The notes: a model not told the origin generated them from the letters alone. A DNA stretch of 64,000 nt from Pseudoruminococcus massiliensis (GCF_900291955.1 NZ_OLMR01000002.1:310001-374000), one strand, 5' to 3'. Positions 16,910-26,146 are shown, numbered from the stretch's first letter. Translations and numbers: made by a program.

Positions 16910-18883
16910 ATGAGAATTTCTTCCCTCTTGAATGAAGATGGTATCTTACTTAAAAGTAAACCAAAATCAAAAGAAGAAGTAATCAACACTCTTGTTGAAT
17001 GTCATTTCAGGCTTGGCAACCTGAATGACAAAGATTCATTCAGAAAAGCTGTTTTAGAGCGTGAAGCAAGTACAAGCACTGGCATTGGTGGTGGTATGGC
17101 TATTCCCCACGCTATGACAGAAGCAGTTAAAAGACCTGCCATAACTGCTATGACAGTTGAAGATGGTGTAGATTTTAAATCTCTCGATGGTAAACCTGTA
17201 AACCTTATATTTATGATAGCAATGCCCAATGATGGCAAACAACATATGAATTTGCTTTCTCATTTAGCAACGCTTATGATGGATAAAAGCCTTTTTTCAT
17301 CATTAACAGCCGTTGAAACTCCCGCCGAATTCATAGATTTCATAGATAAATTAGAGGATAAGCTTTTCCCAGATGAAGCTTCGGAAAATCCAGAGCCCTT
17401 AGAAGAAAATAAAGGCTATAAAATTCTTGCTGTTACCGCCTGTCCTATGGGAATCTCACATACATATATGGCGGCAGAAGCCCTCGAAAAGACTGCAAAA
17501 GAAATGCACTATTCTATAAAGGTTGAAACAAATGGCTCTGCTGGTGCGGCAAATGTTTTAACTGATGAAGAAATAGAGAAAGCCGAAGTCATAATCATAG
17601 CCGCTGATAAAAATGTTGATATGGAACGCTTTAATGGCAAGCGTGTTTTTATAACTTCTGTTACTGATGGTTTAAGAAAGCCAAAGGAAACTATAAAAGC
17701 CGCTCTCAGCAATAAAGAGCTTTATAAATATAAAGGTGATACATCAGGAAGTGAATATATAAGTAAGCCGTCCATACCAATGCACGAAACTATTGCACAT
17801 AAATGTTATAAGCACCTTATGAGTGGTGTTTCATATATGCTTCCCTTCGCCATTGGTGGTGGTATATTACACGCACTGTCATATTTTTTAGATATGATAA
17901 TGCTTGGAAATTCCGCACTTGATTTTGGTGTATTTGGTACAGGAACACAGGTTTCCGCATTTTTAAATACTCTTGGAGAATACGCCTTTCAATGTATGAT
18001 ACCGATTTTCTCAGGCTATATCGCCATGAGTATTGCTGACCGACCGGGTCTTGCTATCGGTGCTGTCGGAGGTCTTATGGCAAATATAGGTATGACCTTC
18101 ACTAATCCTCAAGGCGGCGTATCTTCTGGCTTTATTGGTGCGTTACTTGCAGGATTTTTCGCTGGTATTTTTATGTGGTTCTTAGAGCGTCTATGCTCAC
18201 ATATCCCAAAAAGTATAGCTGGCATAAAATCGGTCTTGATATATCCTGTTGCAGGTATGATTGTAATAGGCTTTGTTATGGGTGCTATAAATCCATTCGC
18301 CTCGCTATTAAATGAATATTTAATGTATGATTTGAATATGCTTGACGGAAATGCTAGAATAATGCTTGGTGCCGTTCTCGGCGGAATGATGGCTCTTGAT
18401 ATGGGCGGTCCTCTCAGCAAGGCTGCGTATCTCTATGGAACAATTTCACTTACTATGGGTAAATATGATGTTATGGCAGCGGTTATGGCTGGTGGCATGA
18501 CACCTCCGCTCGGCATAGCACTTGCAACAACCTTCTTTAAAAGTAAATTTTCAGACGCAGAGAGAAAATCCGGTGCAGTAAACTATGTTTTAGGGCTGTG
18601 CTTTATAACAGAAGGAGCTATCCCCTATGCTGCGGCTGACCCCTTGGCGATTTTACCATCGTGTTTCTTAGGCTCAGTGCTTGCAGGAAATGTATCTATG
18701 TCCTTAGGCTGTACGCTTCAAGTTCCACATGGCGGAATCTTTGTAATTCCATTTATGGGAAACCCATCAGGATATTTATTTGCAATTTTATCAGGTTCAC
18801 TTGCAACTATGCTTATAATTGCAGTACTAAAACGAAGAGAACCAATAAAAAAACATAGTTTAGATACAGGAATTTTTGATTAA
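16910..18883 (+). CDS. fruA: fructose-type PTS enzyme EIIABC
   Basis: The 657-residue phosphotransferase permease contains all three domains in order. IIA spans about 1-150, with phospho-His67 in AIPHAM. IIB spans about 170-270, with phospho-Cys178 in TACPMGISHTYMAAEAL. A multi-span IIC membrane domain of the fructose family runs from about 295 to 645. It takes up fructose or a related sugar and phosphorylates it in transit. The start follows AAGGAGG. No 1-phosphofructokinase or DeoR-type regulator lies beside it. HPr follows, so the operon supplies its own phosphocarriers. Confidence 0.92.
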   Translation: MRISSLLNEDGILLKSKPKSKEEVINTLVECHFRLGNLNDKDSFRKAVLEREASTSTGIGGGMAIPHAMTEAVKRPAITAMTVEDGVDFKSLDGKPVNLIFMIAMPNDGKQHMNLLSHLATLMMDKSLFSSLTAVETPAEFIDFIDKLEDKLFPDEASENPEPLEENKGYKILAVTACPMGISHTYMAAEALEKTAKEMHYSIKVETNGSAGAANVLTDEEIEKAEVIIIAADKNVDMERFNGKRVFITSVTDGLRKPKETIKAALSNKELYKYKGDTSGSEYISKPSIPMHETIAHKCYKHLMSGVSYMLPFAIGGGILHALSYFLDMIMLGNSALDFGVFGTGTQVSAFLNTLGEYAFQCMIPIFSGYIAMSIADRPGLAIGAVGGLMANIGMTFTNPQGGVSSGFIGALLAGFFAGIFMWFLERLCSHIPKSIAGIKSVLIYPVAGMIVIGFVMGAINPFASLLNEYLMYDLNMLDGNARIMLGAVLGGMMALDMGGPLSKAAYLYGTISLTMGKYDVMAAVMAGGMTPPLGIALATTFFKSKFSDAERKSGAVNYVLGLCFITEGAIPYAAADPLAILPSCFLGSVLAGNVSMSLGCTLQVPHGGIFVIPFMGNPSGYLFAILSGSLATMLIIAVLKRREPIKKHSLDTGIFD

Positions 18884-18928
18884 TCAAAAATGGATTTTAT
18901 TATTAAAGGTATATGGAGGAATATTAAA

Positions 18929-19195
18929 ATGCTTAATAAAAAATTTACTATCATCTCAGCAGAGGGTTTACATCTTCGGACTGCTGGGATTCTGGCAAAT
19001 GAACTGTGCAAATACGATTGTGATTCTGAAATTTTATATAAAGGCGATATGATAAATGCAAAAAGCCTTTTAAATATAATGGCGGCTTGCATTAAATGTG
19101 GTGACGAAATCGAGCTTCAATGCAATGGTATAGATGAAAAAGAAGCTATTGAAAAGGCTGAAAAACTCATAGCATCTGATTTTAATGTTGATTAA
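18929..19195 (+). CDS. ptsH: HPr phosphocarrier protein
   Basis: The 88-residue HPr has phospho-His15 in GLHLRTAG and the HPr-kinase target Ser46 in NAKSLLNIM, both at the standard positions. The active-site loop is HLRTA instead of the common HARPA: Arg17 is kept but Pro18 is Thr. The start at 18929 follows TATGGAGGA; a longer frame beginning at 18890 has no site. It lies 45 bp after EIIABC. A palindrome-mosaic element separates it from ptsI. It could be either the general HPr or a paralogue dedicated to this permease. Confidence 0.9.
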   Translation: MLNKKFTIISAEGLHLRTAGILANELCKYDCDSEILYKGDMINAKSLLNIMAACIKCGDEIELQCNGIDEKEAIEKAEKLIASDFNVD

Positions 19196-19239
19196 AACAA
19201 ATATCAGACCTATTTAGTATTAATACAATCAAAAAAGTT

Positions 19240-19556
19240 ATCAAACGGGTGAACACAGTTCGCCCCTACACTTTTTCTGTAAAATACTTAAAGGTTTCGG
19301 TGGCGTACCGCCACTGTCAAGACGCGGAATCGGTTTTGCAAGCAAAACCTCGACATTTTAAATCAACTTGTGTTGACGCGGTTGAAGTAATTACCAATTA
19401 GCTTAATGAACTTTCCCTAAGACACTTAAAAGTTTTGCTCAAGCTTTTTCAAAAGCTTGCGGATTCCAAAGGCAGAGCCTTTGGTGGGTTTTAAGGGCAA
19501 AGCCCTTAACATTCTTTGTTCCTAATCGGCGGATTTTATCCGCCGATTGATGACTT
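19240..19556. repeat. palindrome-mosaic element E3 between HPr and EI genes
   Basis: The element contains GTGAACACAGTTCGCCC, GTGGCGTACCGCCAC, the CGGTTTTGCAAGCAAAACC arm pair, and TAATTACCAATTAGCTTAAT. These are followed by AAAAGTTTTGCTCAAGC, CCAAAGGCAGAGCCTTTGG, TTAAGGGCAAAGCCCTTAA and AATCGGCGGAT...ATCCGCCGATT. It interrupts what is normally a tight HPr-EI gene pair. Confidence 0.75.
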
Positions 19557-19608
19557 CGGTTATCAAATAGTTCTATTTTATTTTTATTAAATAAGGCGGT
19601 GATTAGTT

Positions 19609-21330
19609 ATGTTAAAAGGCATAGGTGTATCTGAGGGCATTGGAATAGGAAAAGCTTTAGTTATAGAAAGCCATGATATAAAATTTGATAGCTATGCTAT
19701 CAGAAGTATTAATGAGGAACTTGAACGCTATCACAAGGCGGTAGAAAAATTCATTATGAGAACAAAGGAAATGGCAAACAATATTGCCACTAATGCAAGC
19801 GAAAAAGAGGCAGAAATTCTTTTTGGTCATATAATAATGGTCAAAGACCCTTATATGCAGGGCGAAATCGAAAGCCTTATAAAAAGTGGTCAATGTGTAG
19901 AATACGCAGTTTCTAAAATCTGCGATTCCTTCATTTCAATGTTTTCCTCTGTCGATGATGAACTGACTAATCAGCGTGCAACAGATGTTCTCGATATAAA
20001 AAATTCATTATTAGCTATTTTGCTTAACATAGAAGAAATAAATCTCAAAGACGCACCTCCTGAAACAGTAGTGGTGGCAGATGTTCTTACTCCATCTATG
20101 ACCTCAGGAATAAATAGTGAAAACATTGTAGGAATCATAACAGAGAATGGCGGAGCAACCTCTCATTCATCAATCATCGCTCGTGCCTTAGGTATTCCAG
20201 CGGTTCTTAGTGTAGATAATGCACTTCAAAATATAAAAAATGGTGATACTGTTATTGTTGACGGAAACAAAGGTGATGTTATTATTTCTCCAAATAAAGC
20301 AGCCTTTGCAGAATATTCCAAAAAACAGCTCCAATACATAAAACAGCGTAATGAGCTTAAAAAATATAAAAATGCTCCAACAGTTACAGCCGATGGAGAT
20401 AAAAAACTTCTTTTCTGCAATATCGCTTCATCAGATGACGCCTTAAAAGCCAAGGAGTGTACTGCTGAGGGTATCGGGCTTTTCAGAACAGAGCTTATGT
20501 TTCTTGAAAAAGACAGACTTCCCACAGAGGACGAGCAATACACTGAATATAAACGCACAGCACTTACATTCAGACATAAGCCCGTAAAAATCAGAACTCT
20601 TGATATTGGCGGAGATAAAATAATTCCATATCTTAATATTGAGAAAGAAGAGAATCCATATCTTGGCAACAGAGCTATACGATATTGCCTGAAACAAGAG
20701 GATATTTTTCTCACACAGCTAAGAGCTATTCTTCGTGCAAGCATTTATGGAAAAATAAAGCTTATGATTCCACTTGTAACCTGCATAGAAGAAGTAAAAG
20801 CTGTCAAAAAGGCTATTGAAACTGCAAAAGAACAGCTCAAAGAAAATGGAAAATGCTTTGAAGAAAATATTGAAGTCGGCATTATGATAGAAACTCCATC
20901 AGCAATGATGATAGCAGATATTCTCGCCGAAGAAGTTGACTTTTTCAGCATAGGAACAAACGATTTAACACAATATATTATGGCAGTAGACCGAGGAAAT
21001 GATGATGTATCCTATCTCTATTCCGCCTTTCACCCTTCTGTAATTCGTGCTATAAAGCATATTATTGAAAGTGGACACAAAGCTGGAATACCAGTTGAAA
21101 TGTGCGGTGAGGCAGCAAGCGACCCTCTTATGATACCGCTTTTAATAGCTTTCGGACTTGATGAATTCAGCGTTTCGGCAGCAGTAACTCTCAAAACAAG
21201 ACGAGCTATCTCAAAATGGAGCAAGGCTCACGCAAAAAAAGTTGCAGAAAATGTTCTCAAAATGAAAAGTGAAAAAGAAATTGTTAATTACTTAAAGCAA
21301 GAGGCTGAAAGCTGTGGTAGCATACTATGA
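19609..21330 (+). CDS. ptsI: PTS enzyme I (phosphoenolpyruvate-protein phosphotransferase)
   Basis: Enzyme I moves phosphate from PEP to HPr. The 573-residue length is normal. The N-terminal HPr-binding/phospho-His domain has His186 in GGATSHSSIIARALGIPAV. The C-terminal PEP-binding barrel contains GLFRTELMF, RTLDIGGDK and GTNDLTQY. The start at 19609 follows AAGGCGGTGA. It is separated from HPr by a repeat element, and the next gene overlaps its stop by 4 nt (ATGA). Confidence 0.95.
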   Translation: MLKGIGVSEGIGIGKALVIESHDIKFDSYAIRSINEELERYHKAVEKFIMRTKEMANNIATNASEKEAEILFGHIIMVKDPYMQGEIESLIKSGQCVEYAVSKICDSFISMFSSVDDELTNQRATDVLDIKNSLLAILLNIEEINLKDAPPETVVVADVLTPSMTSGINSENIVGIITENGGATSHSSIIARALGIPAVLSVDNALQNIKNGDTVIVDGNKGDVIISPNKAAFAEYSKKQLQYIKQRNELKKYKNAPTVTADGDKKLLFCNIASSDDALKAKECTAEGIGLFRTELMFLEKDRLPTEDEQYTEYKRTALTFRHKPVKIRTLDIGGDKIIPYLNIEKEENPYLGNRAIRYCLKQEDIFLTQLRAILRASIYGKIKLMIPLVTCIEEVKAVKKAIETAKEQLKENGKCFEENIEVGIMIETPSAMMIADILAEEVDFFSIGTNDLTQYIMAVDRGNDDVSYLYSAFHPSVIRAIKHIIESGHKAGIPVEMCGEAASDPLMIPLLIAFGLDEFSVSAAVTLKTRRAISKWSKAHAKKVAENVLKMKSEKEIVNYLKQEAESCGSIL

Positions 21331-22025
21331 ATACAGAAAATAAGATTCGTGCCGAGCTTCTCTCCTTGCAAGATTTAGAATATAAAAATTTTCATTCAAA
21401 GCTTATGCCGACAGTCAATCCTGAAACTATTATCGGCATAAGAATGCCGATTCTAAGGAAATATGCAAAATCTCTTGCAAAAACTGCCGAAGCTGATGAG
21501 TTTTTAACAATACTTCCACATAAATATTATGAGGAAAATAATCTTCACTCGTTACTTATCGAACCCATAAAGGATTATGATAAGGCTATAAGCTTAACAG
21601 ATGAATTTCTTCCCTATATAGATAACTGGGCAACCTGCGATTTAATGTCACCAAAAATTTTTGCCAGACATACAGACGAACTTTTTATAAAAATAAACGA
21701 ATGGATAAATTCAGAACAAGCTTATACTGTAAGATATGGACTTGGTATGCTTATGCGATATTTTCTTGATGAAAAATTTGAAGAAAATCACCTTGAGCTT
21801 GCCTCAAAAATCATTAGCAATGAATATTACATAAATATGATGATTGCGTGGTATTTTGCAACAGCTCTTGCAAAGCAATATTCTTCGGCAATTAAATTTA
21901 TAGAACAGAAAAAACTTACTCCGTGGGTTCATAACAAAACCATTCAAAAAGCAATAGAAAGCTTTCGAGTAAGTCCTGAACACAAAGCCTATCTTCGCAC
22001 ACTAAGGCTTAATCCCAGAAAATAA
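21327..22025 (+). CDS. AlkD-like DNA alkylation repair protein
   Basis: The 232-residue all-helical HEAT-like protein belongs to the AlkD/AlkC family of alkylpurine DNA glycosylases. Typical segments are VNPETIIGIRMPILRKYAK, the YIDNWATCD motif (about residues 90-99) with its Trp-Asp pair, and PWVHNKTIQKAIES near the end. Its ATG overlaps the ptsI stop, so it is translationally coupled to the PTS genes, an unexplained pairing. A strong terminator follows. Confidence 0.85.
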   Translation: MNTENKIRAELLSLQDLEYKNFHSKLMPTVNPETIIGIRMPILRKYAKSLAKTAEADEFLTILPHKYYEENNLHSLLIEPIKDYDKAISLTDEFLPYIDNWATCDLMSPKIFARHTDELFIKINEWINSEQAYTVRYGLGMLMRYFLDEKFEENHLELASKIISNEYYINMMIAWYFATALAKQYSSAIKFIEQKKLTPWVHNKTIQKAIESFRVSPEHKAYLRTLRLNPRK

Positions 22026-22028
22026 CTA

Positions 22029-22076
22029 AAAAACGACTTGAAATCTGAATTTGAGATTTCAAGTCGTTTAATCTTT
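22029..22076 (+). terminator. bidirectional Rho-independent terminator
   Basis: A long stem AAACGACTTGAAATCT with its complement around a 6-nt loop ends in TTTAATCTTTT. It lies between the convergent AlkD-like and glycosyltransferase genes. Confidence 0.9.
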
Positions 22077-22089
22077 TGAATATTAAATT

Positions 22090-23052
22090 TTAGTTATTTG
22101 GCTTTTCTTCATCGTGAAGGAATTTTTCAACAATAAACCTTGGGCGATGCTTTGTTTCAAGATAAATCTTACCTATGTATTCGCCAACAATACCGATTGC
22201 AAAAATCTGCAATCCACCAAGAAGCCATATTGAGAAGATAATGCTTGTCCAGCCGGCAACTGTTACTCCGCATATCCACTGAATAAGGAATACAAGGAGC
22301 ATAATTATACTGATAAGTACGGATATAAGTCCTATAAAAGTAATAATTCTTATAGGCTTAACACTAAGAGATGTTATACCTTCCCAAGCAAGAGCAAGCA
22401 TTTTCTTTAATGGATATTTGCTTTCGCCTGCAAGACGCTCTTTGCGTTCATACTCAACAATATCGCTTTTTAAGCCAATCATTGGCACCATGCCACGAAG
22501 GAAGATATTAACCTCTTTATACTCAGCAAAGATATTCAAAGCTCGTTTGCTCATAAGTCTGAAATCGGCATGATTAAAGATAGTCTTTGCACCAAGCTTA
22601 TTCAGAATTTTATAATATGCCTCTGCTGTAAAGCGTTTGAACTTTGTGTCTGTTTCTCTGCTTGAACGAACACCATAAACAATATCCGAACCCTGTTCAT
22701 ATTTATCAAGCATTTTGTCGATTGCATCAATATCGTCCTGAAGGTCAGCATCAATAGAAATAACTGCATCTGCGTAGTCCTTTAAGGTTATAAGACCACA
22801 AAGAAGGGCGTTTTGATGACCTCTGTTGCAACTAAGCTTAATACCACTGAACATAGGTATTTTCTCATGGAGTCCTTGAATAATACTCCATGTCTTATCT
22901 GATGAACCATCGTCTATAAATACAATACGGCTATCCTTTGAAATTCTGCCCGCTTTCATAAGCTGTCTATATTTATTAAAAAGCTTTTCTGCGGAATCAA
23001 GCAAAACTTCTTCTTCATTATAGCAAGGTATGGCAAGATAGAGCTTTGTCAT
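22090..23052 (-). CDS. family 2 glycosyltransferase with C-terminal membrane anchor (GtrB/DPM1-like)
   Basis: The 320-residue GT-A enzyme begins IPCYNEEEV, has DDGSSD and the metal-binding DADLQDD, then two C-terminal transmembrane helices (about 232-290). This architecture is that of polyprenyl-phosphate hexose synthases such as GtrB and CsbB. They charge a lipid carrier that a GtrA-like flippase turns over. A GtrA protein is encoded 2.6 kb away at 25688-26146. The start follows AAGGAGG and its own promoter. Confidence 0.88.
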   Translation of the reverse strand: MTKLYLAIPCYNEEEVLLDSAEKLFNKYRQLMKAGRISKDSRIVFIDDGSSDKTWSIIQGLHEKIPMFSGIKLSCNRGHQNALLCGLITLKDYADAVISIDADLQDDIDAIDKMLDKYEQGSDIVYGVRSSRETDTKFKRFTAEAYYKILNKLGAKTIFNHADFRLMSKRALNIFAEYKEVNIFLRGMVPMIGLKSDIVEYERKERLAGESKYPLKKMLALAWEGITSLSVKPIRIITFIGLISVLISIIMLLVFLIQWICGVTVAGWTSIIFSIWLLGGLQIFAIGIVGEYIGKIYLETKHRPRFIVEKFLHDEEKPNN

Positions 23053-23091
23053 AGCTATTCCTCCTTATAATAATCCTAAGGTGTAACTTAT

Positions 23092-23120
23092 ATTATATAA
23101 CGATAATAACTAAAAGTCAA
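23092..23120 (-). promoter_or_regulatory. sigma-A promoter of the glycosyltransferase gene
   Basis: TTGACT (23115-23120) and TATAAT (23092-23097) on the minus strand are spaced by 17 bp. Confidence 0.7.
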
Positions 23121-23283
23121 CTTGTCAGAATATGCCGAATGTAGTCAGATTTAGCCATAGAGTTTAAATGTTTTAACCAATATATAGATAAGTTATAAAT
23201 TTATTAAAAATTTTTAACTTTATAATAATGATAAAAATTTCACCCATACTAATTCTATAAAATAAAAACGGAGGCAGAATTTT

Positions 23284-23718
23284 ATGATAGAATCTGATAC
23301 CATTAAGCTTTTAAGAGAGTGTGATGCTGGAATAAAAATGGGCGTAGCAAGTATAGAAGATGTACTCAACTATGTAAGCAATACCGACCTTAAAAAACAT
23401 CTCGACCGTTGCAAGAATGACCACGAAAAGCTTGAAAATCAAATTCAGCTTTTACTTGATAAATACCACGATGACGGCAAAGACCCCAACGCTATGGCGA
23501 AAAGTATGTCATGGCTTAAAACAAATATGAAGCTTGCCGTCAATGAATCTGACGGCACTGTTGCCGACCTTATCACTGACGGTTGCAATATGGGTGTGAA
23601 ATCTCTCAGCCGATACCTTAATCAATATAAAGCGGCGGACGAAACCTCAAAACAAATCACAAAACACCTTATTGAGCTTGAAGAACACCTTGCTCATAAC
23701 GTAAGACCTTTTCTATAA
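23284..23718 (+). CDS. ferritin-like helical protein (DUF2383-type)
   Basis: The 144-residue protein is predicted to be mostly helix. It has paired acidic/His positions (DHEKLENQ about residues 46-53, LEEHLAH near the C-terminus) resembling the ferritin-like DUF2383 group, some of which are linked to stress or sporulation. Metal binding is not proven from sequence. The start follows CGGAGGCAG. It is 75 bp before the Cys-rich gene and may share its transcript. Confidence 0.55.
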   Translation: MIESDTIKLLRECDAGIKMGVASIEDVLNYVSNTDLKKHLDRCKNDHEKLENQIQLLLDKYHDDGKDPNAMAKSMSWLKTNMKLAVNESDGTVADLITDGCNMGVKSLSRYLNQYKAADETSKQITKHLIELEEHLAHNVRPFL

Positions 23719-23793
23719 AATAATTGCACAAAACTACTGCTCCCACATAGAATGTTACTGTAATCCATTCTATGAAGGGAGCTTTGTAATTAT

Positions 23794-24630
23794 ATGGCAG
23801 AAAATGAATTTGATACAAGAGAAGTTAATAACTGCTCTCAAAATGGCGGTTTTAACGAAACCGTTTGCATAGACGCTCAAAGAGTTTATGATTCATGCGG
23901 AGATAAGGATTGTCTTGAAGATTTAGAGGTTTATTTTACTCCTCCAACACAAAATATAATTGATAAGGCAACTAATGTAAGACTGCGTGATGTTGAGGTT
24001 ATAACGGTTCTGCTTGATTTAGAACCTGTACCATTCCATAAGGGCTTTTACTCTGTGGATATGACCTTCTTCTTTGATGTATGCCTTGATGTATTTATGC
24101 AGCCTGCGGCTGTACCTGTAACAGTTTCTGGTTTATCTGTCTTTAGCAAGAAAGTCATTCTCTATGGCAGTGAGGGAAATGTAAAGGTATTCAGCTCTGA
24201 TTTTAAGCTTGATGAATTTGACCACCAAAATATGTTTGTTCGTAATCTTCCAAAAGCAACTGTACAGGTTGCCGAGCCGATAGCACTTTCGGCAAAGCTT
24301 TGTGAGAAAAAGAAATGCTGTCCACCACCTTGCAGAATACCTGAGTGTATCTGCAAGAAATATGGCGGAGAATTTCAAGGGGATAAATCTGAAAAAGAGG
24401 TTCTTGTTACAATCGGTATATTCACAATCGTTCAGATTGAGAGAAATGTGCAGATGATGATTCCTGCGTATGATTTCTGCATTCCTGATAAGGAATGTGT
24501 AACCTCTTGCGATAATCCTTGCGAGCTTTTCAGCAGAATAGATTTCCCGACAGACGAATTTTTCCCACCTAAGTCAACTGAGCTTGACGAAGATTGTGGT
24601 TGCTCATTAAAGCATAAAAATCATAAGTAA
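23794..24630 (+). CDS. Cys-rich protein of unknown function, possible spore-coat component
   Basis: The 278-residue soluble protein has no signal peptide or membrane helix. Cys is concentrated at the ends and in the middle: CIDAQRVYDSCGDKDC near residues 25-40, CEKKKCCPPPCRIPEC near 170-185, and CIPDKECVTSCDNPC near 230-245. The core is beta-rich and hydrophobic. The pattern resembles Cys-rich exosporium or coat proteins of clostridia, but I do not recognise the family with certainty. It is followed by a strong terminator. Confidence 0.6.
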   Translation: MAENEFDTREVNNCSQNGGFNETVCIDAQRVYDSCGDKDCLEDLEVYFTPPTQNIIDKATNVRLRDVEVITVLLDLEPVPFHKGFYSVDMTFFFDVCLDVFMQPAAVPVTVSGLSVFSKKVILYGSEGNVKVFSSDFKLDEFDHQNMFVRNLPKATVQVAEPIALSAKLCEKKKCCPPPCRIPECICKKYGGEFQGDKSEKEVLVTIGIFTIVQIERNVQMMIPAYDFCIPDKECVTSCDNPCELFSRIDFPTDEFFPPKSTELDEDCGCSLKHKNHK

Positions 24631-24645
24631 ATTTCTTGATAAATC

Positions 24646-24688
24646 TAAAAATGCTATCACAACCTTGATATTGTGATAGCATTTTTAT
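24646..24688 (+). terminator. Rho-independent terminator
   Basis: A stem AAAAATGCTATCACAA with its near-perfect complement is followed by a T-run. It closes the 23.3-24.6 kb transcript. Confidence 0.9.
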
Positions 24689-24699
24689 TTGTAGCTTTT

Positions 24700-24819
24700 C
24701 GATAGCTAATCATAGTGCGAACTTTGGTTGCCCATTCAGCAGTTTATTGGTAATTACTTAAACTGTGTAAAAATCTTCCATAACCTGTTGTAAATGCAAT
24801 TTTGCCACAAGTAAGTTGC
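24700..24819. repeat. fragment of the palindrome-mosaic family (E4)
   Basis: Only the module AGTTTATTGGTAATTACTT and a worn TAGCTAATCATAGTGC tip remain. The same module recurs at about 9122, 19389 (inverted), 36491 and 45758. Confidence 0.45.
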
Positions 24820-25644
24820 TTAGCTTTTAGCCTGTCTTACTGTCAGCCAATAAGAGATTGTCAAGCTTAGGCTTTCGAGAGAATCTAAACGCCTTCTGTG
24901 TTCAGGGTTTATTCTGCGAATATGTGGTGTCATTTCTAAAAGGGATTTCAGCAAATCACCGCTAACATCAATCTTATAACTAAAATTTTCGCAAGAAATT
25001 TCTTTGAATTTTTCTCCACAAGGTGCTGGGTGCTTATCTTGCGGAAAAACCTCATCATAAATAACCTGTTTTAGCTCTATGAGATGCTCTGTACCTGCTG
25101 TAACCTCGACAATATAGCCACCATTACGCAAAATCCTTGCAAACTCATCTTCACAGACAAGCGAAAACATCGCTGTTATAACATCTACGCTTTTAGATTC
25201 AAAAGGTAAATGTGAGGCTGTTGCAACACAATATTCAATATCCTTGCCACGAGAACACGCCATTCTTGTGGCATCTTTTGAAATATCTGCACCGACACAA
25301 TGCGAGCCTACTATATTATCCGCTATTTTGCGTGTATAATAGCCCTCACCACAACCGACATCTATTATTACTGGTGCTTTTTGCTTAGCTGTAAGTGTTT
25401 GTATTTTACTTGTAACGCTATTTGCGATTGGCTCATAAAATTCACTATTCAGAAAATTTCTACGAGCATTAAGCATTTCTTTATCGTCACCAGGTCTTAA
25501 GGAATGTTTCTGACCTACTGGAAGTAAATTGACATAGCCTTGTCTTGCAATATCAAAGCTATGATTATTTTCACAAACAAAACTTTTTTCAATTCTTGCA
25601 AGATGCTCTCCGCAAATGGGACAAATATATCTTATATCATTCAC
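24820..25644 (-). CDS. rlmA: 23S rRNA (guanine-N1) methyltransferase, RlmA-like
   Basis: The 274-residue enzyme begins with the RlmA zinc finger (CPICGEHL...CENNHSFDIARQGYVNLL). A Rossmann SAM-binding motif VIIDVGCGEGYYT and FSLVCEDE follow. RlmA methylates G745 or G748 of 23S rRNA, and some homologues influence tylosin-type antibiotics. I take the GTG at 25644 as the start because AGGAG lies 12 nt upstream; a TTG four codons earlier touches that site directly. It is last in the rqcH-DUF4340-gtrA-rlmA run. Confidence 0.85.
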   Translation of the reverse strand: MNDIRYICPICGEHLARIEKSFVCENNHSFDIARQGYVNLLPVGQKHSLRPGDDKEMLNARRNFLNSEFYEPIANSVTSKIQTLTAKQKAPVIIDVGCGEGYYTRKIADNIVGSHCVGADISKDATRMACSRGKDIEYCVATASHLPFESKSVDVITAMFSLVCEDEFARILRNGGYIVEVTAGTEHLIELKQVIYDEVFPQDKHPAPCGEKFKEISCENFSYKIDVSGDLLKSLLEMTPHIRRINPEHRRRLDSLESLSLTISYWLTVRQAKS

Positions 25645-25687
25645 AGCAAGATACAACTCCTAATATAAACTTTCAGAAACAAGAGTT

Positions 25688-26146
25688 TTACTTTTTCGGT
25701 TCATCTTTATCCTTTTTGAAAATAACAAACTTACTTGCAATATAGTTAAGTATAACGACAACTACTGCACCTATGAATTTTGCGATAAGACTATTCCATT
25801 TTTCATCAGGATAAAGCGGAACTATGTCTATAAAGAACCATAGAATAACCATTTCTGCTACAAGCGAGAATAATCTTGCGGCAACAAATTCTATTGCTTC
25901 AATAAATTTCTTCTTGAAGCCCTTTGCCTGAGAATTAAATACTATACTTCTGTTTGTTAAAAATGCAAATATTACACCTGCTACCCACGCAATGCAGTTT
26001 GAAATCTCATAGTGAACACCAAGTGGAACTGCAAAAATGAAATAAACTATATAGTTCAAAGCTGTTGTAAGTACACCAAAAACCAAATAGAGAATCATTT
26101 CTTTATACTTTGTGTATAACTGTTTCAATCTACTCTGCTCTTCCAT
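25688..26146 (-). CDS. GtrA-family membrane protein
   Basis: The 152-residue protein has four transmembrane helices and the GtrA signature regions FGVLTTALNYIVYF, FLTNRSIVF and the Lys-rich tail after NYIASKFVIFKK. GtrA proteins are thought to flip polyprenyl-phosphate sugars made by a GtrB-type synthase. The matching glycosyltransferase is at 22090-23052, in a separate transcription unit. It starts from AAAGGAGA, 13 bp after the DUF4340 gene. Confidence 0.9.
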   Translation of the reverse strand: MEEQSRLKQLYTKYKEMILYLVFGVLTTALNYIVYFIFAVPLGVHYEISNCIAWVAGVIFAFLTNRSIVFNSQAKGFKKKFIEAIEFVAARLFSLVAEMVILWFFIDIVPLYPDEKWNSLIAKFIGAVVVVILNYIASKFVIFKKDKDEPKK

